Below, one piece after another: positions 44,226 through 52,481 of a stretch of DNA of 61,555 nucleotides. The stretch's first letter is position 1. Each line of letters opens with the position of its first letter. The notes under the pieces were generated by a model. It was not told the origin of the DNA, searched no databases, and saw only the letters and a list, made by a program, of their open reading frames with translations. Location: NCBI GenBank assembly GCA_013288325.1, contig JABDCB010000010.1, positions 1-61,555 of the forward strand, in the 5' to 3' direction. The stretch is from Bacteroidota bacterium. GTDB lineage: Bacteria > Bacteroidota > Bacteroidia > Palsa-965. The translations under genes were made by a program, and so were the position numbers.

Positions 44226-44891
44226 TCAGCCAATGGTTGCAAAGCCGGGTTTCCAGTGTTTGAGACGAACAGGTGCGGCAGGGAAAGAAGCCGCCAGATG
44301 CGTAATGTAAGCAGGATCTATCTCCAGTTTCTGAATAAAGTATTCTTCCTTTGCGTTTCTGTTTTTTGCAGACAGATTTCCGGAAGCAGAGAAGTCGGTG
44401 AAAATACCCTGGCCTGTTGCTTTTAATAATGCTTCCTTTCGGGTCCAAAGAGTATAGAAATCAGAATAGGGAGAAGAAGAGCGAAGCAGCTGATCCCATT
44501 CTTCGGGTTGGAAATAGGTTTCATAATCTTTCCAGGCGCAGGGCTTTATTTCTTCCGTATCGATCCCCACTTTTTTATGAAGAGCTGCGATACACACAAC
44601 CAGATTACCGCTGTGAGAAATATTGATATCCAGATCAGAAGAAAGTTTTGGCCTCCCGCTGTGGGTATAGTGAAGGTTGTTCAAAGAAAGATTCATTCCG
44701 GAAGGAAATTCGGAAAGCATATCCTGTAGCATGAGTTTGCTGCAAAGCCTGTTTTGTTTATCGCGCTCATCCTGGTAGGCTGTTATACGTTCCGTCAAAA
44801 CAGGAGGAAGAAGAGCAAGTGCTGTGGCATAGGTTTCCCGGGTCCATAACTCTTTTTCCAAGGCATAATAGACGAGGATTTCACGTTGCAT
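44226..44891 (-). CDS. 4'-phosphopantetheinyl transferase (Sfp type)
   Basis: A 221-residue protein from the ATG at 44891; an upstream in-frame GTG at 44981 would add 30 poorly conserved residues. Family motifs are NISHSGNLVVCIA, the Mg-binding KVGIDTEEIKP and the WTRKEALLKATGQGI helix. It moves phosphopantetheine from CoA to the serine of a carrier domain. It stands head-to-head with the Pls-type NRPS whose carrier Ser555 is the obvious partner, so it is probably the dedicated activator. It could also serve fatty-acid carriers. Confidence 0.88.
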   Translation of the reverse strand: MQREILVYYALEKELWTRETYATALALLPPVLTERITAYQDERDKQNRLCSKLMLQDMLSEFPSGMNLSLNNLHYTHSGRPKLSSDLDINISHSGNLVVCIAALHKKVGIDTEEIKPCAWKDYETYFQPEEWDQLLRSSSPYSDFYTLWTRKEALLKATGQGIFTDFSASGNLSAKNRNAKEEYFIQKLEIDPAYITHLAASFPAAPVRLKHWKPGFATIG

Positions 44892-45091
44892 CAGCGAAGT
44901 TAAGGGAAAGTCATGTTGTTTGAATTTGGATTTTAATTTTGGTGTTCTTTGCTTTTGGATAAGCAAAAAAAAGCGATCCACTTCAAATGCTTAAATTATT
45001 GTCAAAAACACACACGCTCTTTAGCAGATAAGTCTTACATTGCGGGTAGAATACAGCTTAGCAGCCTCCCCGGAAGGTCTGATACCCATTT

Positions 45092-48000
45092 ATGAATCCA
45101 CCTAGTATTTTACTTGGCGCAAACAGGCCTGAACTCATTGTCCATGAGACACTTGCTGATTTGTTTAAAGCGTCCGCTCAATTACAGGCCGATAAGCCGG
45201 CACTCGTTAGCGGTACTAAACAAGTAACTTATACCCAACTGGATAGGTGGAGTGATGCCTTTGCCAGCGATCTGCTGAAACGAGGGTTTGGTCGCGGCAC
45301 CTGTATCGGAGTTTGGTGGCCCAGAGGAATTGAATTACATGTTGCCGTACTGGGTATTGTGAAAGCCGGAGCCACCTATGTGCCTCTGGATAGTGAAATG
45401 CCCGAAGAAAGGGTCCATACCGTCCTCACCGAATGCGGAGCGTTGGCTTGTATTACCGACAAGAAATTATCTTTTTCCATTGCATCCATACCGGTGATTG
45501 CACAGCCTGCAAAGGATGAGGTTATATCCCTGAAGGCCGACCGTGATCCCTCGGACATGGCTTATATTCTTTACACATCAGGAAGTACCGGCAAGCCCAA
45601 AGGTATTCCCATCAGTCAGGCTCAGATATGTCATTTGGTAAGAGCCGAGCAAACGATACTGGAGATACGTGCAGATGATAAAGTATACCAGGGCTTCTCC
45701 ATTTCATTTGATATGTGGTGTGAAGAAACCTGGATCGGTTATTTTGCCGGAGCCACTCTTTTTGTGGCCGATGCCACCACCGCCAAAGCGATGGATGAGT
45801 TGCCGGAATTTCTGAAGAAAAACGGGATTACCGTTTTACATGCTGTTCCAAGTCTGCTTGGGGTGATGGATGATGATATTCCATCGCTTCGTTTGGTGAA
45901 TGCGGGAGGAGAGGCTTGTACCAAGCCGGTACTGAACCGATGGAGCAAGCCGGGAATACGGTTTTTCAACAGTTATGGTCCTACGGAGACTACGGTTACT
46001 TCTACCATGATTGCCCTGAAACCGGGTGATGAAATTACAATAGGCGATCCCTTGCCCAATTATAACCTGGCTGTTGTTGATGATGATCTGAATCTTCTTC
46101 CCATGGGAGAAAGCGGAGAGCTTATTATCAGTGGCCCCTGTGTTGGCGAAGGATATATGAAACTGCCGGAGCTGACGGCAAAAAAATTTGTTGTCAAACC
46201 GGAGAAGCTGGCTCTTCTTCCCGGTAATAAAATATACCGTACCGGTGATGCAGCGATTATTCATCCCAATGGAAAAGTAGAATTTCAGGGAAGGTTTGAT
46301 GATCAGGTAAAAGTAAGAGGCTATCGTATAGAACTCGGAGAGATTGAGAGCCAGCTGGCCATGCAGACCGGTGTAAAAGCTGCCGCTGTAGTGGTGATGA
46401 AAGATCAGAACGGCTATGATGAGCTGGTGGGTTTTGTGGTGTGTGAGCCTAGCGCCCAATGTAATGAAGCCTCCTTGCGTGAGCAATTACAAAAGGTATT
46501 GCCGGTATACATGGTTCCCGGTATCATTACCCTGCTGGCAGAAATGCCCAGACTGCCAAGCGGAAAAATAAACCGTAAAGTATTACCTGTTCCCGAAGCC
46601 TTTTTGCAGGCAGCAACAGAAGCTGCTTCAGCAGATGATCCTATCAATCCTTTCGGGCCGGCAGAAGACCGGGTGCTGGCTGTATTGCGGAAAGTATTTC
46701 CAAACAGACCCATCAATCCCGAAATGGATTTCTTTACCGACCTCGGAGGACATTCGCTCCTGGCCGCCTCTTTTGTTTCCAAACTCAGGAAAGAAGCCGG
46801 CATACCACATGCTTCTTTGCGTGATGTATATCAGCATCGCCCTGTTAAAGCACTTATAACGCATTGGGAACAAGCCGAAGGAAAAGAAAAGAAAAAAGAG
46901 AAAAAAATATTTCAGCCTATATCATCCGTCCGGTTTTTTCTGTGCTGGGTGGCACAGTCGTTTTCATTGCTTATTATTTTCGGTTTGTTCGGAGGGCAGG
47001 TGTATTTCCCTTACCTGGGTTATTATTATACACTGCAGCGCACAGACAGTCATGCGTATGGTATTCTGGCAGCATTTGTCCTTTTTGTTTTTATCCCTCC
47101 TGTATTCACCTTTATCGGTATCCTCAGTAAGTGGTTGTTTATTGGCAAGTTTAAAGAAGGAGATTATCCGCTCTGGGGAATGTATTATTTCCGGGTGTGG
47201 CTGGTGAAGACGATTCAGGATCTGGTGCCTATTCAATTTCTGAATGGTACGCCTGTATATGCGGCTTATCTGCGCATGTTGGGTGTGAAGGTGGCGAAAG
47301 ATGCACAGTTAAGCGCTTTTAAAATAGGAGCTGAAGATCTGGTAACGATAGGCGAAGATGTGAGCATCAGTTCGGAAGTGCTGTTAAACAATATGACCGT
47401 GTCAGGTGGCATGATGCGGATACGCCGTATTGTAATCGGTAATCATGTATACCTCGGAACCAATTCGGTGGTGGCCGGTGGTGCCACGATTGAAGATTGG
47501 GGCGAACTGCAGGATCAAAGTCATTTGCAGGAAGGAAAAGTGATCAAGGAACGGGAAGTCTGGAACGGAAGTCCTGCTCAGAAAATAGAAACCCGTGCAC
47601 CCGAAGCCCTTCAGCAGCCATTGCCTGTTTCAGATGCGAAACTAAGAAGCTATTCCATTCTCTATTTTTTCCTCCTGGTGATATTTCCTTTTGCCGTATT
47701 GCTACCCTTGTTTCCTGTGATGTATGTGATCAATGAGCTGGATAGCTCGGCGGCCGATTATGACTTCAGTTACCTGATCTATATTCCGCTGCTTACCCTG
47801 GGGTATCAGTTTTTATTTATTCTGATGACGATTGTATTCACCCGTCTGTTGATGAAGGATATTAAACCCGGAAAGTATCCGGTGCATAGTGCGGTGTATG
47901 TACGTAAATGGCTTTCCGATCAGCTCATGTCTTTATCCCTTATTGTGCTTCATCCTTTGTATGCTACTGTTTATGTATCTTCTTTTTTCAGGGGACTGGG

Positions 48001-49045
48001 AGCTAAAGTGGGTAAGGAATCCGAAATTAGTACCGCTGCCAATGTTACCCATCCCTTGCTGACGATCGGTGATGGAGCATTTATTGCCGATGCCGTATTA
48101 CTAGGTGAGGCCGATGTACGTGGCAAGCAATTGGTACTGGATGAAACGGTTATAGGCAGCAATAGTTTTGTAGGTAACAGTGCTCTTATTCCTCAGGGAT
48201 ATAAATTGCCCAGCAATATCCTTATCGGAGTGCTTTCCACTCCACCTCGTCCGGAGCAGATTAATCCCGATGAGCCTTCCGACTGGTTCGGATCGCCGGC
48301 TATCGCTCTTCCCAAACGTCAGGAAAGCAAAGCATTTAAACCGGGACTTACGGCACGTCCGTCCCGCATACGCTATTTTTGCAGGGCGGTAGTGGAGTTG
48401 TTCCGTATCATGATTCCGGAAACAGCTATCATCTGTCTCAGTATTCTGCTGATAGCTTATGGTCATGATCTGCTGGCCGATGAACCCTGGTGGAAATTCG
48501 TGCTGGTGTTTCCGCTTTATTACATAGGATTTATAGGCTTGCCTGCTTTCCTGATTACCGTATTGCTCAAATGGTTGTTTGTAGGTAAATACAAAAGCAA
48601 ACAAATGCCTATCTGGACCATGGGAGTATGGAAGAGCGAAGCCATCACCGTTATTTACGAAGCGCTGGCTGTTCCTTTTCTGTTGCAGTTTCTGAAAGGC
48701 ACTGCCTGGCTGCCCAATCTGCTTAAACTGATGGGTGTGAAAATAGGACGAAGGGTGTATATGAATACCACCGATGTTACAGAGTATGATATGATCACCA
48801 TTGGAGATGATGCTGCACTGAATGAAGACAGCGGACCACAAAGTCATTTGTTTGAAGACCGCGTTATGAAGATTGGCCCTGTTAAAATAGGAGCCCGAAG
48901 CAGCATCGGATCCAAAGCCATTGTATTGTATGATACCGAAGTAGGGGAGGATGTGGAGATTGAAGCCCTGTCGCTGGTAATGAAAGGGGAGCATCTCCCG
49001 GATGGCACAATCTGGACGGGAAGTCCGGTGAAGCCGATCGGTTAA
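45092..49045 (+). CDS. Pls/PosA-type single-module NRPS, membrane poly-amino-acid synthetase
   Basis: A 1317-residue protein. Residues 1-530 are an adenylation domain (LYTSGSTGKPKGIPIS, NSYGPTETTVTS, YRTGDAAI, LPSGKINRK). A carrier domain with FTDLGGHSLLAAS (Ser555) follows. Then come three blocks, each a membrane pair plus a left-handed beta-helix/C-like domain: membrane from about 613, 850 and 1091; hexapeptide regions near 731, 973 and 1218. This is the architecture of epsilon-poly-lysine synthetase. My alignment to PheA gives the pocket code D-M-E-H-V-A-S-V-T-K, beginning DME as in ornithine codes, so a basic substrate is likely but unproved. Confidence 0.87.
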   Translation: MNPPSILLGANRPELIVHETLADLFKASAQLQADKPALVSGTKQVTYTQLDRWSDAFASDLLKRGFGRGTCIGVWWPRGIELHVAVLGIVKAGATYVPLDSEMPEERVHTVLTECGALACITDKKLSFSIASIPVIAQPAKDEVISLKADRDPSDMAYILYTSGSTGKPKGIPISQAQICHLVRAEQTILEIRADDKVYQGFSISFDMWCEETWIGYFAGATLFVADATTAKAMDELPEFLKKNGITVLHAVPSLLGVMDDDIPSLRLVNAGGEACTKPVLNRWSKPGIRFFNSYGPTETTVTSTMIALKPGDEITIGDPLPNYNLAVVDDDLNLLPMGESGELIISGPCVGEGYMKLPELTAKKFVVKPEKLALLPGNKIYRTGDAAIIHPNGKVEFQGRFDDQVKVRGYRIELGEIESQLAMQTGVKAAAVVVMKDQNGYDELVGFVVCEPSAQCNEASLREQLQKVLPVYMVPGIITLLAEMPRLPSGKINRKVLPVPEAFLQAATEAASADDPINPFGPAEDRVLAVLRKVFPNRPINPEMDFFTDLGGHSLLAASFVSKLRKEAGIPHASLRDVYQHRPVKALITHWEQAEGKEKKKEKKIFQPISSVRFFLCWVAQSFSLLIIFGLFGGQVYFPYLGYYYTLQRTDSHAYGILAAFVLFVFIPPVFTFIGILSKWLFIGKFKEGDYPLWGMYYFRVWLVKTIQDLVPIQFLNGTPVYAAYLRMLGVKVAKDAQLSAFKIGAEDLVTIGEDVSISSEVLLNNMTVSGGMMRIRRIVIGNHVYLGTNSVVAGGATIEDWGELQDQSHLQEGKVIKEREVWNGSPAQKIETRAPEALQQPLPVSDAKLRSYSILYFFLLVIFPFAVLLPLFPVMYVINELDSSAADYDFSYLIYIPLLTLGYQFLFILMTIVFTRLLMKDIKPGKYPVHSAVYVRKWLSDQLMSLSLIVLHPLYATVYVSSFFRGLGAKVGKESEISTAANVTHPLLTIGDGAFIADAVLLGEADVRGKQLVLDETVIGSNSFVGNSALIPQGYKLPSNILIGVLSTPPRPEQINPDEPSDWFGSPAIALPKRQESKAFKPGLTARPSRIRYFCRAVVELFRIMIPETAIICLSILLIAYGHDLLADEPWWKFVLVFPLYYIGFIGLPAFLITVLLKWLFVGKYKSKQMPIWTMGVWKSEAITVIYEALAVPFLLQFLKGTAWLPNLLKLMGVKIGRRVYMNTTDVTEYDMITIGDDAALNEDSGPQSHLFEDRVMKIGPVKIGARSSIGSKAIVLYDTEVGEDVEIEALSLVMKGEHLPDGTIWTGSPVKPIG

Positions 49046-49058
49046 GGAGAGTGAGCGG

Positions 49059-51146
49059 TTAGATGCGAATGCCTATGATGGTAACATCATCCACCTGTTC
49101 CAGATTCCCTCTCCACGTTTCAAAGTAATTTTCCAGGATTTGTTTTTGTTCGGTAAGCGGGTGATGCGCATTTTTCAAGAGCACATCTTCCAGTTGTTTG
49201 TACATAATTTTTTTACCCTTGGCGCCTCCAAACTGGTCGGCATATCCATCCGTAAGCAGATAGATCAGATCTCCTTTTTTTAATTCCATCACCTGCAGCA
49301 AAAACGGAATATGATCGCGGGGCGATTTGCCTACAGGCATTTTGTCGGTTAATGAAGTATGCAGCATTCCCTCCCGGATCAGGTAAAAGTTGGTATTGGC
49401 AGCGGCATATTCCATCTTCCCGGCATTGAAATCAAAAGAGCAAAATACAGCATCCATTCCATCCTGTGCTCCGCCGTTTTCATCGGTATGAAGCGCATGA
49501 ATAATAGAATTGCGCACACTATTCAGCACCAGATCGGGACGTGTAATCTGTTTCTCGATGGTTACCTCGTTTAAAAAGGAAATGTTGAGCAGACTCATAA
49601 AAGCTCCGGGTACACCATGTCCGGTGCAGTCGGCCATGCAGATCAGGAAACGATCGCGGCTTCCATAGGCCCAGTAAAAATCTCCGCTTACAATATCTTT
49701 AGGTTTATAAAGAATAAAATGTTCGTTTAGTTTTTCCTTCAACAGCTGTTCACCGGCAAAAAGCGCTTTCTGAATTCGTTTTGCATAGTGTATGGAGTCC
49801 ATCGTCTCCTTGTTCTTCATCTCAATAATTACTTTCTGACGTGAAATTTCGGCATGGGCCTTTTGTTTCTGCCGGTAGCTGCGGTAAATAAAGAATGCCA
49901 GTGCCATAGCGCCCAGCAGGGCCGCCAATACAATATTGCGTTCGAGCGAGCTTTGTCTCGACTCAGCCATTTCGGCTTTTATCCTGGCATCTTTTTCGAT
50001 GATGGCTTTATCTTTTTTTGCATTTTCAAAACGGGCGCTCAGTTCATTGATCTGTTTTCTGTTCTCGATATTAAAAGCCGAATCATTAGCCGCCGCAGCC
50101 AGATCCTGCTGATGATACGCTTCTTTCCATTCACCCATGGCCGAATGTACCCTGGCCAGTCCCTGGTAGGAAGTAGCCAGTATGGTATAAGCTTTTTGTT
50201 TGAGACCTATTTGTAAGGCATCGTCAAAATAAATGGCGGCCTTGCGGTAGTCATTCAATGCCAATAGTGCCATTCCCAGATTGTTGGACGAGAATGCAAA
50301 AGCCAGCACATCTTCCCCTCCTTTGCGGATATTATAAGCCAGCTGAGCATAGTGACAGGCCTCTACCGGATCTTTCTGTTCGCTGAAAATATTGATGAGG
50401 TTGTTATAGGTGGTGGACAGGCCCATGGAATCGCCCAGCTCCTTTTTCATCGTTACCGATTCTTTGAAATATTCAATGGCGTGGGTATTGTCGCCCGAAT
50501 CATAATAGGCGGTACCTATATTGTTCAGGATCCAGGATACCATCGTTTTATTGCCCTGCCGTTTATACATGCCATAGGCTTTCAGATAATTGGCAAGGCT
50601 GTTATCAAGCTGACGGGTGGTCACATATACATTGGCAATGCCTACCAGGGCTCCGGCAATACCGGCGCTGTCGGCAGTGCTTTCCCGGGCATGAAGCGAG
50701 CGGATATAATGCTCCAGTGCTTTTTCCTCATTGCCTTTGGCATCCCAGGCATTGCCCAGTCCCAGCTCTGCATTCCCCTGTCCGGTAAGATCTTTTTGTT
50801 GTTTGAATTGTTCCAGACACCGGTTGTAAAGCGCTATAGCCGTATCCAGATTACTTTGTCCGTCTTCGCATTTAGCCAGACACAAGATGGCATAGGCCAT
50901 GCCATGCTCGTCGTGAATCTCTTCGGCAAGGGCCCGGGCCTCCCTACCGAAAGCCATTGCATTGGCAGGTTTGCCGGCTTTGCGAAGTGCATCGGAAATC
51001 CGTACCCGGAGGTTAACTTGTGCACTATCTTTTATTTTTTTGCTGAGATGCTGAAGAAGAGAATCCACTGCATTATTTTGTGCAGAAGCCAGCAAAGGGA
51101 AACAATAACAGATTCCGATAAACCAGTTTCTGAACAGATGCTTCAT
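49059..51146 (-). CDS. TPR - membrane - SpoIIE-type PP2C serine phosphatase
   Basis: A 695-residue sensor-like phosphatase. A signal peptide (residues 1-22, ending ASAQ) is followed by about six TPR units (50-360, such as GNAELGLGNAWDAKGNEEKALEHYIRSLHARE), a coiled coil (365-400), a membrane helix (IVLAALLGAMALAFFIYRSY, about 405-424), and a cytoplasmic SpoIIE domain with DIVSGDFYWAYG, MADCTGHGVPGAFMS and DGYADQFGG metal-binding Asp motifs. It should dephosphorylate an anti-sigma-factor-antagonist-like protein in response to an envelope signal. A SiaB-like kinase is encoded 3 kb away. Confidence 0.92.
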   Translation of the reverse strand: MKHLFRNWFIGICYCFPLLASAQNNAVDSLLQHLSKKIKDSAQVNLRVRISDALRKAGKPANAMAFGREARALAEEIHDEHGMAYAILCLAKCEDGQSNLDTAIALYNRCLEQFKQQKDLTGQGNAELGLGNAWDAKGNEEKALEHYIRSLHARESTADSAGIAGALVGIANVYVTTRQLDNSLANYLKAYGMYKRQGNKTMVSWILNNIGTAYYDSGDNTHAIEYFKESVTMKKELGDSMGLSTTYNNLINIFSEQKDPVEACHYAQLAYNIRKGGEDVLAFAFSSNNLGMALLALNDYRKAAIYFDDALQIGLKQKAYTILATSYQGLARVHSAMGEWKEAYHQQDLAAAANDSAFNIENRKQINELSARFENAKKDKAIIEKDARIKAEMAESRQSSLERNIVLAALLGAMALAFFIYRSYRQKQKAHAEISRQKVIIEMKNKETMDSIHYAKRIQKALFAGEQLLKEKLNEHFILYKPKDIVSGDFYWAYGSRDRFLICMADCTGHGVPGAFMSLLNISFLNEVTIEKQITRPDLVLNSVRNSIIHALHTDENGGAQDGMDAVFCSFDFNAGKMEYAAANTNFYLIREGMLHTSLTDKMPVGKSPRDHIPFLLQVMELKKGDLIYLLTDGYADQFGGAKGKKIMYKQLEDVLLKNAHHPLTEQKQILENYFETWRGNLEQVDDVTIIGIRI

Positions 51147-51250
51147 ATAGAGGATTTGAGGATTAAAAGTAAGGAAAATCTATTTCCTTTTGCCGGATGA
51201 GAAGGTGGATTTCGGGAGCGCTCTTCCGCTCAGCCACCGGTAATCGTGAC

Positions 51251-51922
51251 AATTTGTCGCCAAATATTATTCCGAAACTTCAAAACAGGTGGTGTATCTA
51301 TAGTAGGACACTCTCCATCTAAAGGAAAAGACTATTTTCCTTTAGGTAGAGTGTCTTTTCCTTTACCGATTGTATCTCCTCGTGAAGAGAATGTGTCTTT
51401 TTTGTCACAAATTCTGACAATTTATTCATGAATTTGTCCTTTCGGTACACGAAGAGCATCTCGAGGTAAAAGAAGACGAACATTTCCTTCGCCGATTGTA
51501 TCTAAAGGTTCACGAATACTGTCAATCTGTCCGAAAATAGCATCTAAATTCACGAATAGAGTATGTAGGCTCTCACGAACAGGTGCTATAGCTAAAGGAG
51601 GAGACTCTCCAGCTAAAGGAAAAGAGTGTATGGCTAAAGGAAGAGATACAATTCGTGAAGTTGAAGATGGTATCGGTGAAGGAATTGTCAGGATTTGTGA
51701 CAATGGAGATGGCATCGGTAAAGATTGAGTACGAATCGGTGTAGTTGGAAATAGGATTTGTGTAGCGGGAGATCCGATTTGCGTACCTGGAGATAAGATT
51801 TGTGTAGTAGGAGATAGGATTTGTATCCCTGGAGGATGTATCTGCACACAAGGAGTTGGTAAAGGCGAAGATGGAGATGGTATAAGCGCACCTTTTGTAT
51901 CAATCGGTGAACCCATCCTTTG
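51251..51922. repeat. array of about 32 degenerate 21-bp units in unbroken register
   Basis: Reading from 51251 in steps of 21 gives units with a shared layout: a start hexamer of the type GATTTG/TATCGG/AATCGG/TAAAGG, a middle word (CTAAAGGA, TCACGAA, GTGAAG, GTGTAG), and an end such as GTATC, GTGTC, GATGG or GATAG. The clearest run is GATTTG at 51755, 51776, 51797 and 51818. Units 51335 and 51356 share TTTTCCTTTA. No indel breaks the phase over 670 bp. 21 bp equals seven codons or two helical turns. All frames carry stops somewhere, and function is unknown. Confidence 0.8.
51307..51355. repeat. 23-bp imperfect hairpin inside the 21-bp array
   Basis: GACACTCTCCATCTAAAGGA plus AAA on the left pairs with TTTTCCTTTAGGTAGAGTGT plus C on the right across a GACTA loop, with a 2-nt offset in the middle. 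It shows that array units occur in both orientations. It lies at the start of the array, downstream of the SpoIIE promoter region on the other strand. Confidence 0.7.
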
Positions 51923-51970
51923 TCATTCTGAACAGAAGCGTAGGGCAAGTGAATGAGGGTGAAGAATCTA
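51920..51970 (+). repeat. GTCATTCTGA...GAAGAATCT dispersed element
   Basis: TTGTCATTCTGAACAGAAGC, followed by TGAATGAGGGTGAAGAATCT, has the layout of a dispersed intergenic element whose core reads GTCATTCTGA..GAAG..GAAGAATCT. From memory this word pair is common in many bacterial genomes; that is recollection only. It directly abuts the 21-bp array. Confidence 0.55.
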
Positions 51971-51987
51971 TTGGTGTATTGGCTAAC

Positions 51988-52100
51988 ATCCTCCCCCTGC
52001 CCCCTCCAGAGGGGGATAAAAGCCGTGTCACCCTTTAGAGGGGGATAAACTTGAAAGGATACGAATACTATCCCCCTCTGGAGGGGGCAAGGGGGAGGAT
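51988..52100. repeat. 31-32 bp inverted repeat of the CCCCCTCCAGAGGGGG type
   Basis: The left arm 51988-52018 begins ATCCTCCCCCTGCCCCCTCC and ends AGAGGGGGATA. The right arm 52069-52100 is its reverse complement with one inserted base (TATCCCCCTCTGGAGGGGGC onward). A partial third copy, CCCTTTAGAGGGGGATAAA, lies between them at 52031-52049. The arms can also form internal CCCCCTCCAGAGGGGG hairpins. It looks like a REP-type palindromic unit and sits between the array and the minus-strand gene at 52133. Confidence 0.8.
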
Positions 52101-52132
52101 AAAACGATGCAATAGTGGAACAGTGTAATAGC

Positions 52133-52453
52133 TTACTTTTTCGTTAGCTTCTTGTAATAATCCACTCCATTGATAATCATCCCTTGTTTGAGCAGAAAAA
52201 AAGGAGCATAAACAGGTGGAGCCTGACGGGGATGTGTATTGTGTATCATTCCGTCCTGTAATACCAGGGTATCGTGGCTTAGTTTCCACATTCCGTTTCT
52301 CCAGTCATCTCCGTTGCTTTCTACAAAGGTGTGATCTTTTTTCAGCTCTATCTTTCGGGTCGGGTTAAAAACATAGGTGCCGAACAAGGCAGCATCGCCT
52401 GTTTGAAACAACACAGCAGATGCAAGAAACAGAATGCCGGAGATGGTTTTCAT
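52133..52453 (-). CDS. small secreted protein of unknown function
   Basis: A 106-residue protein with a signal peptide (residues 1-21, MKTISGILFLASAVLFQTGD). The mature part looks like a short beta-barrel or lipocalin-like fragment: FGTYVFNPTRKIELKKDHTF, then GMWKLSHDTLVLQDG, a turn-rich stretch, and VDYYKKLTKK. The pattern of a strand, a charged turn and W-x-L-x-x-D resembles small Bacteroidetes lipocalin-like proteins, but I would not assign a family. It lies just past the large inverted repeat and 28 bp after the next upstream gene, possibly in one transcript with it. Confidence 0.65.
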   Translation of the reverse strand: MKTISGILFLASAVLFQTGDAALFGTYVFNPTRKIELKKDHTFVESNGDDWRNGMWKLSHDTLVLQDGMIHNTHPRQAPPVYAPFFLLKQGMIINGVDYYKKLTKK

Positions 52454-52481
52454 ACCTTAAAATTAAAAAAAATCTGTCAAT

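Noticed and set aside
48101-48994. 297-codon minus-strand frame antisense to the Pls synthetase
   Set aside because: It lies wholly within a well-defined coding region on the other strand and its translation has no recognisable domain.
50352-51200. 282-codon plus-strand frame antisense to the SpoIIE phosphatase gene
   Set aside because: It is a shadow of the TPR region on the opposite strand; the minus-strand protein has clear domains and the plus translation shows no family.
51422-51916. 164-codon minus-strand open frame in the repeat array as a protein gene
   Set aside because: Periodicity of 21 bp keeps several frames open on both strands. No signal peptide, promoter or start context supports it, and the frame is ended by TAA while the array continues beyond it.
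51251-51922. CRISPR array
   Set aside because: There is no division into identical repeats and unique spacers, the unit is only 21 bp, and no cas genes are present.
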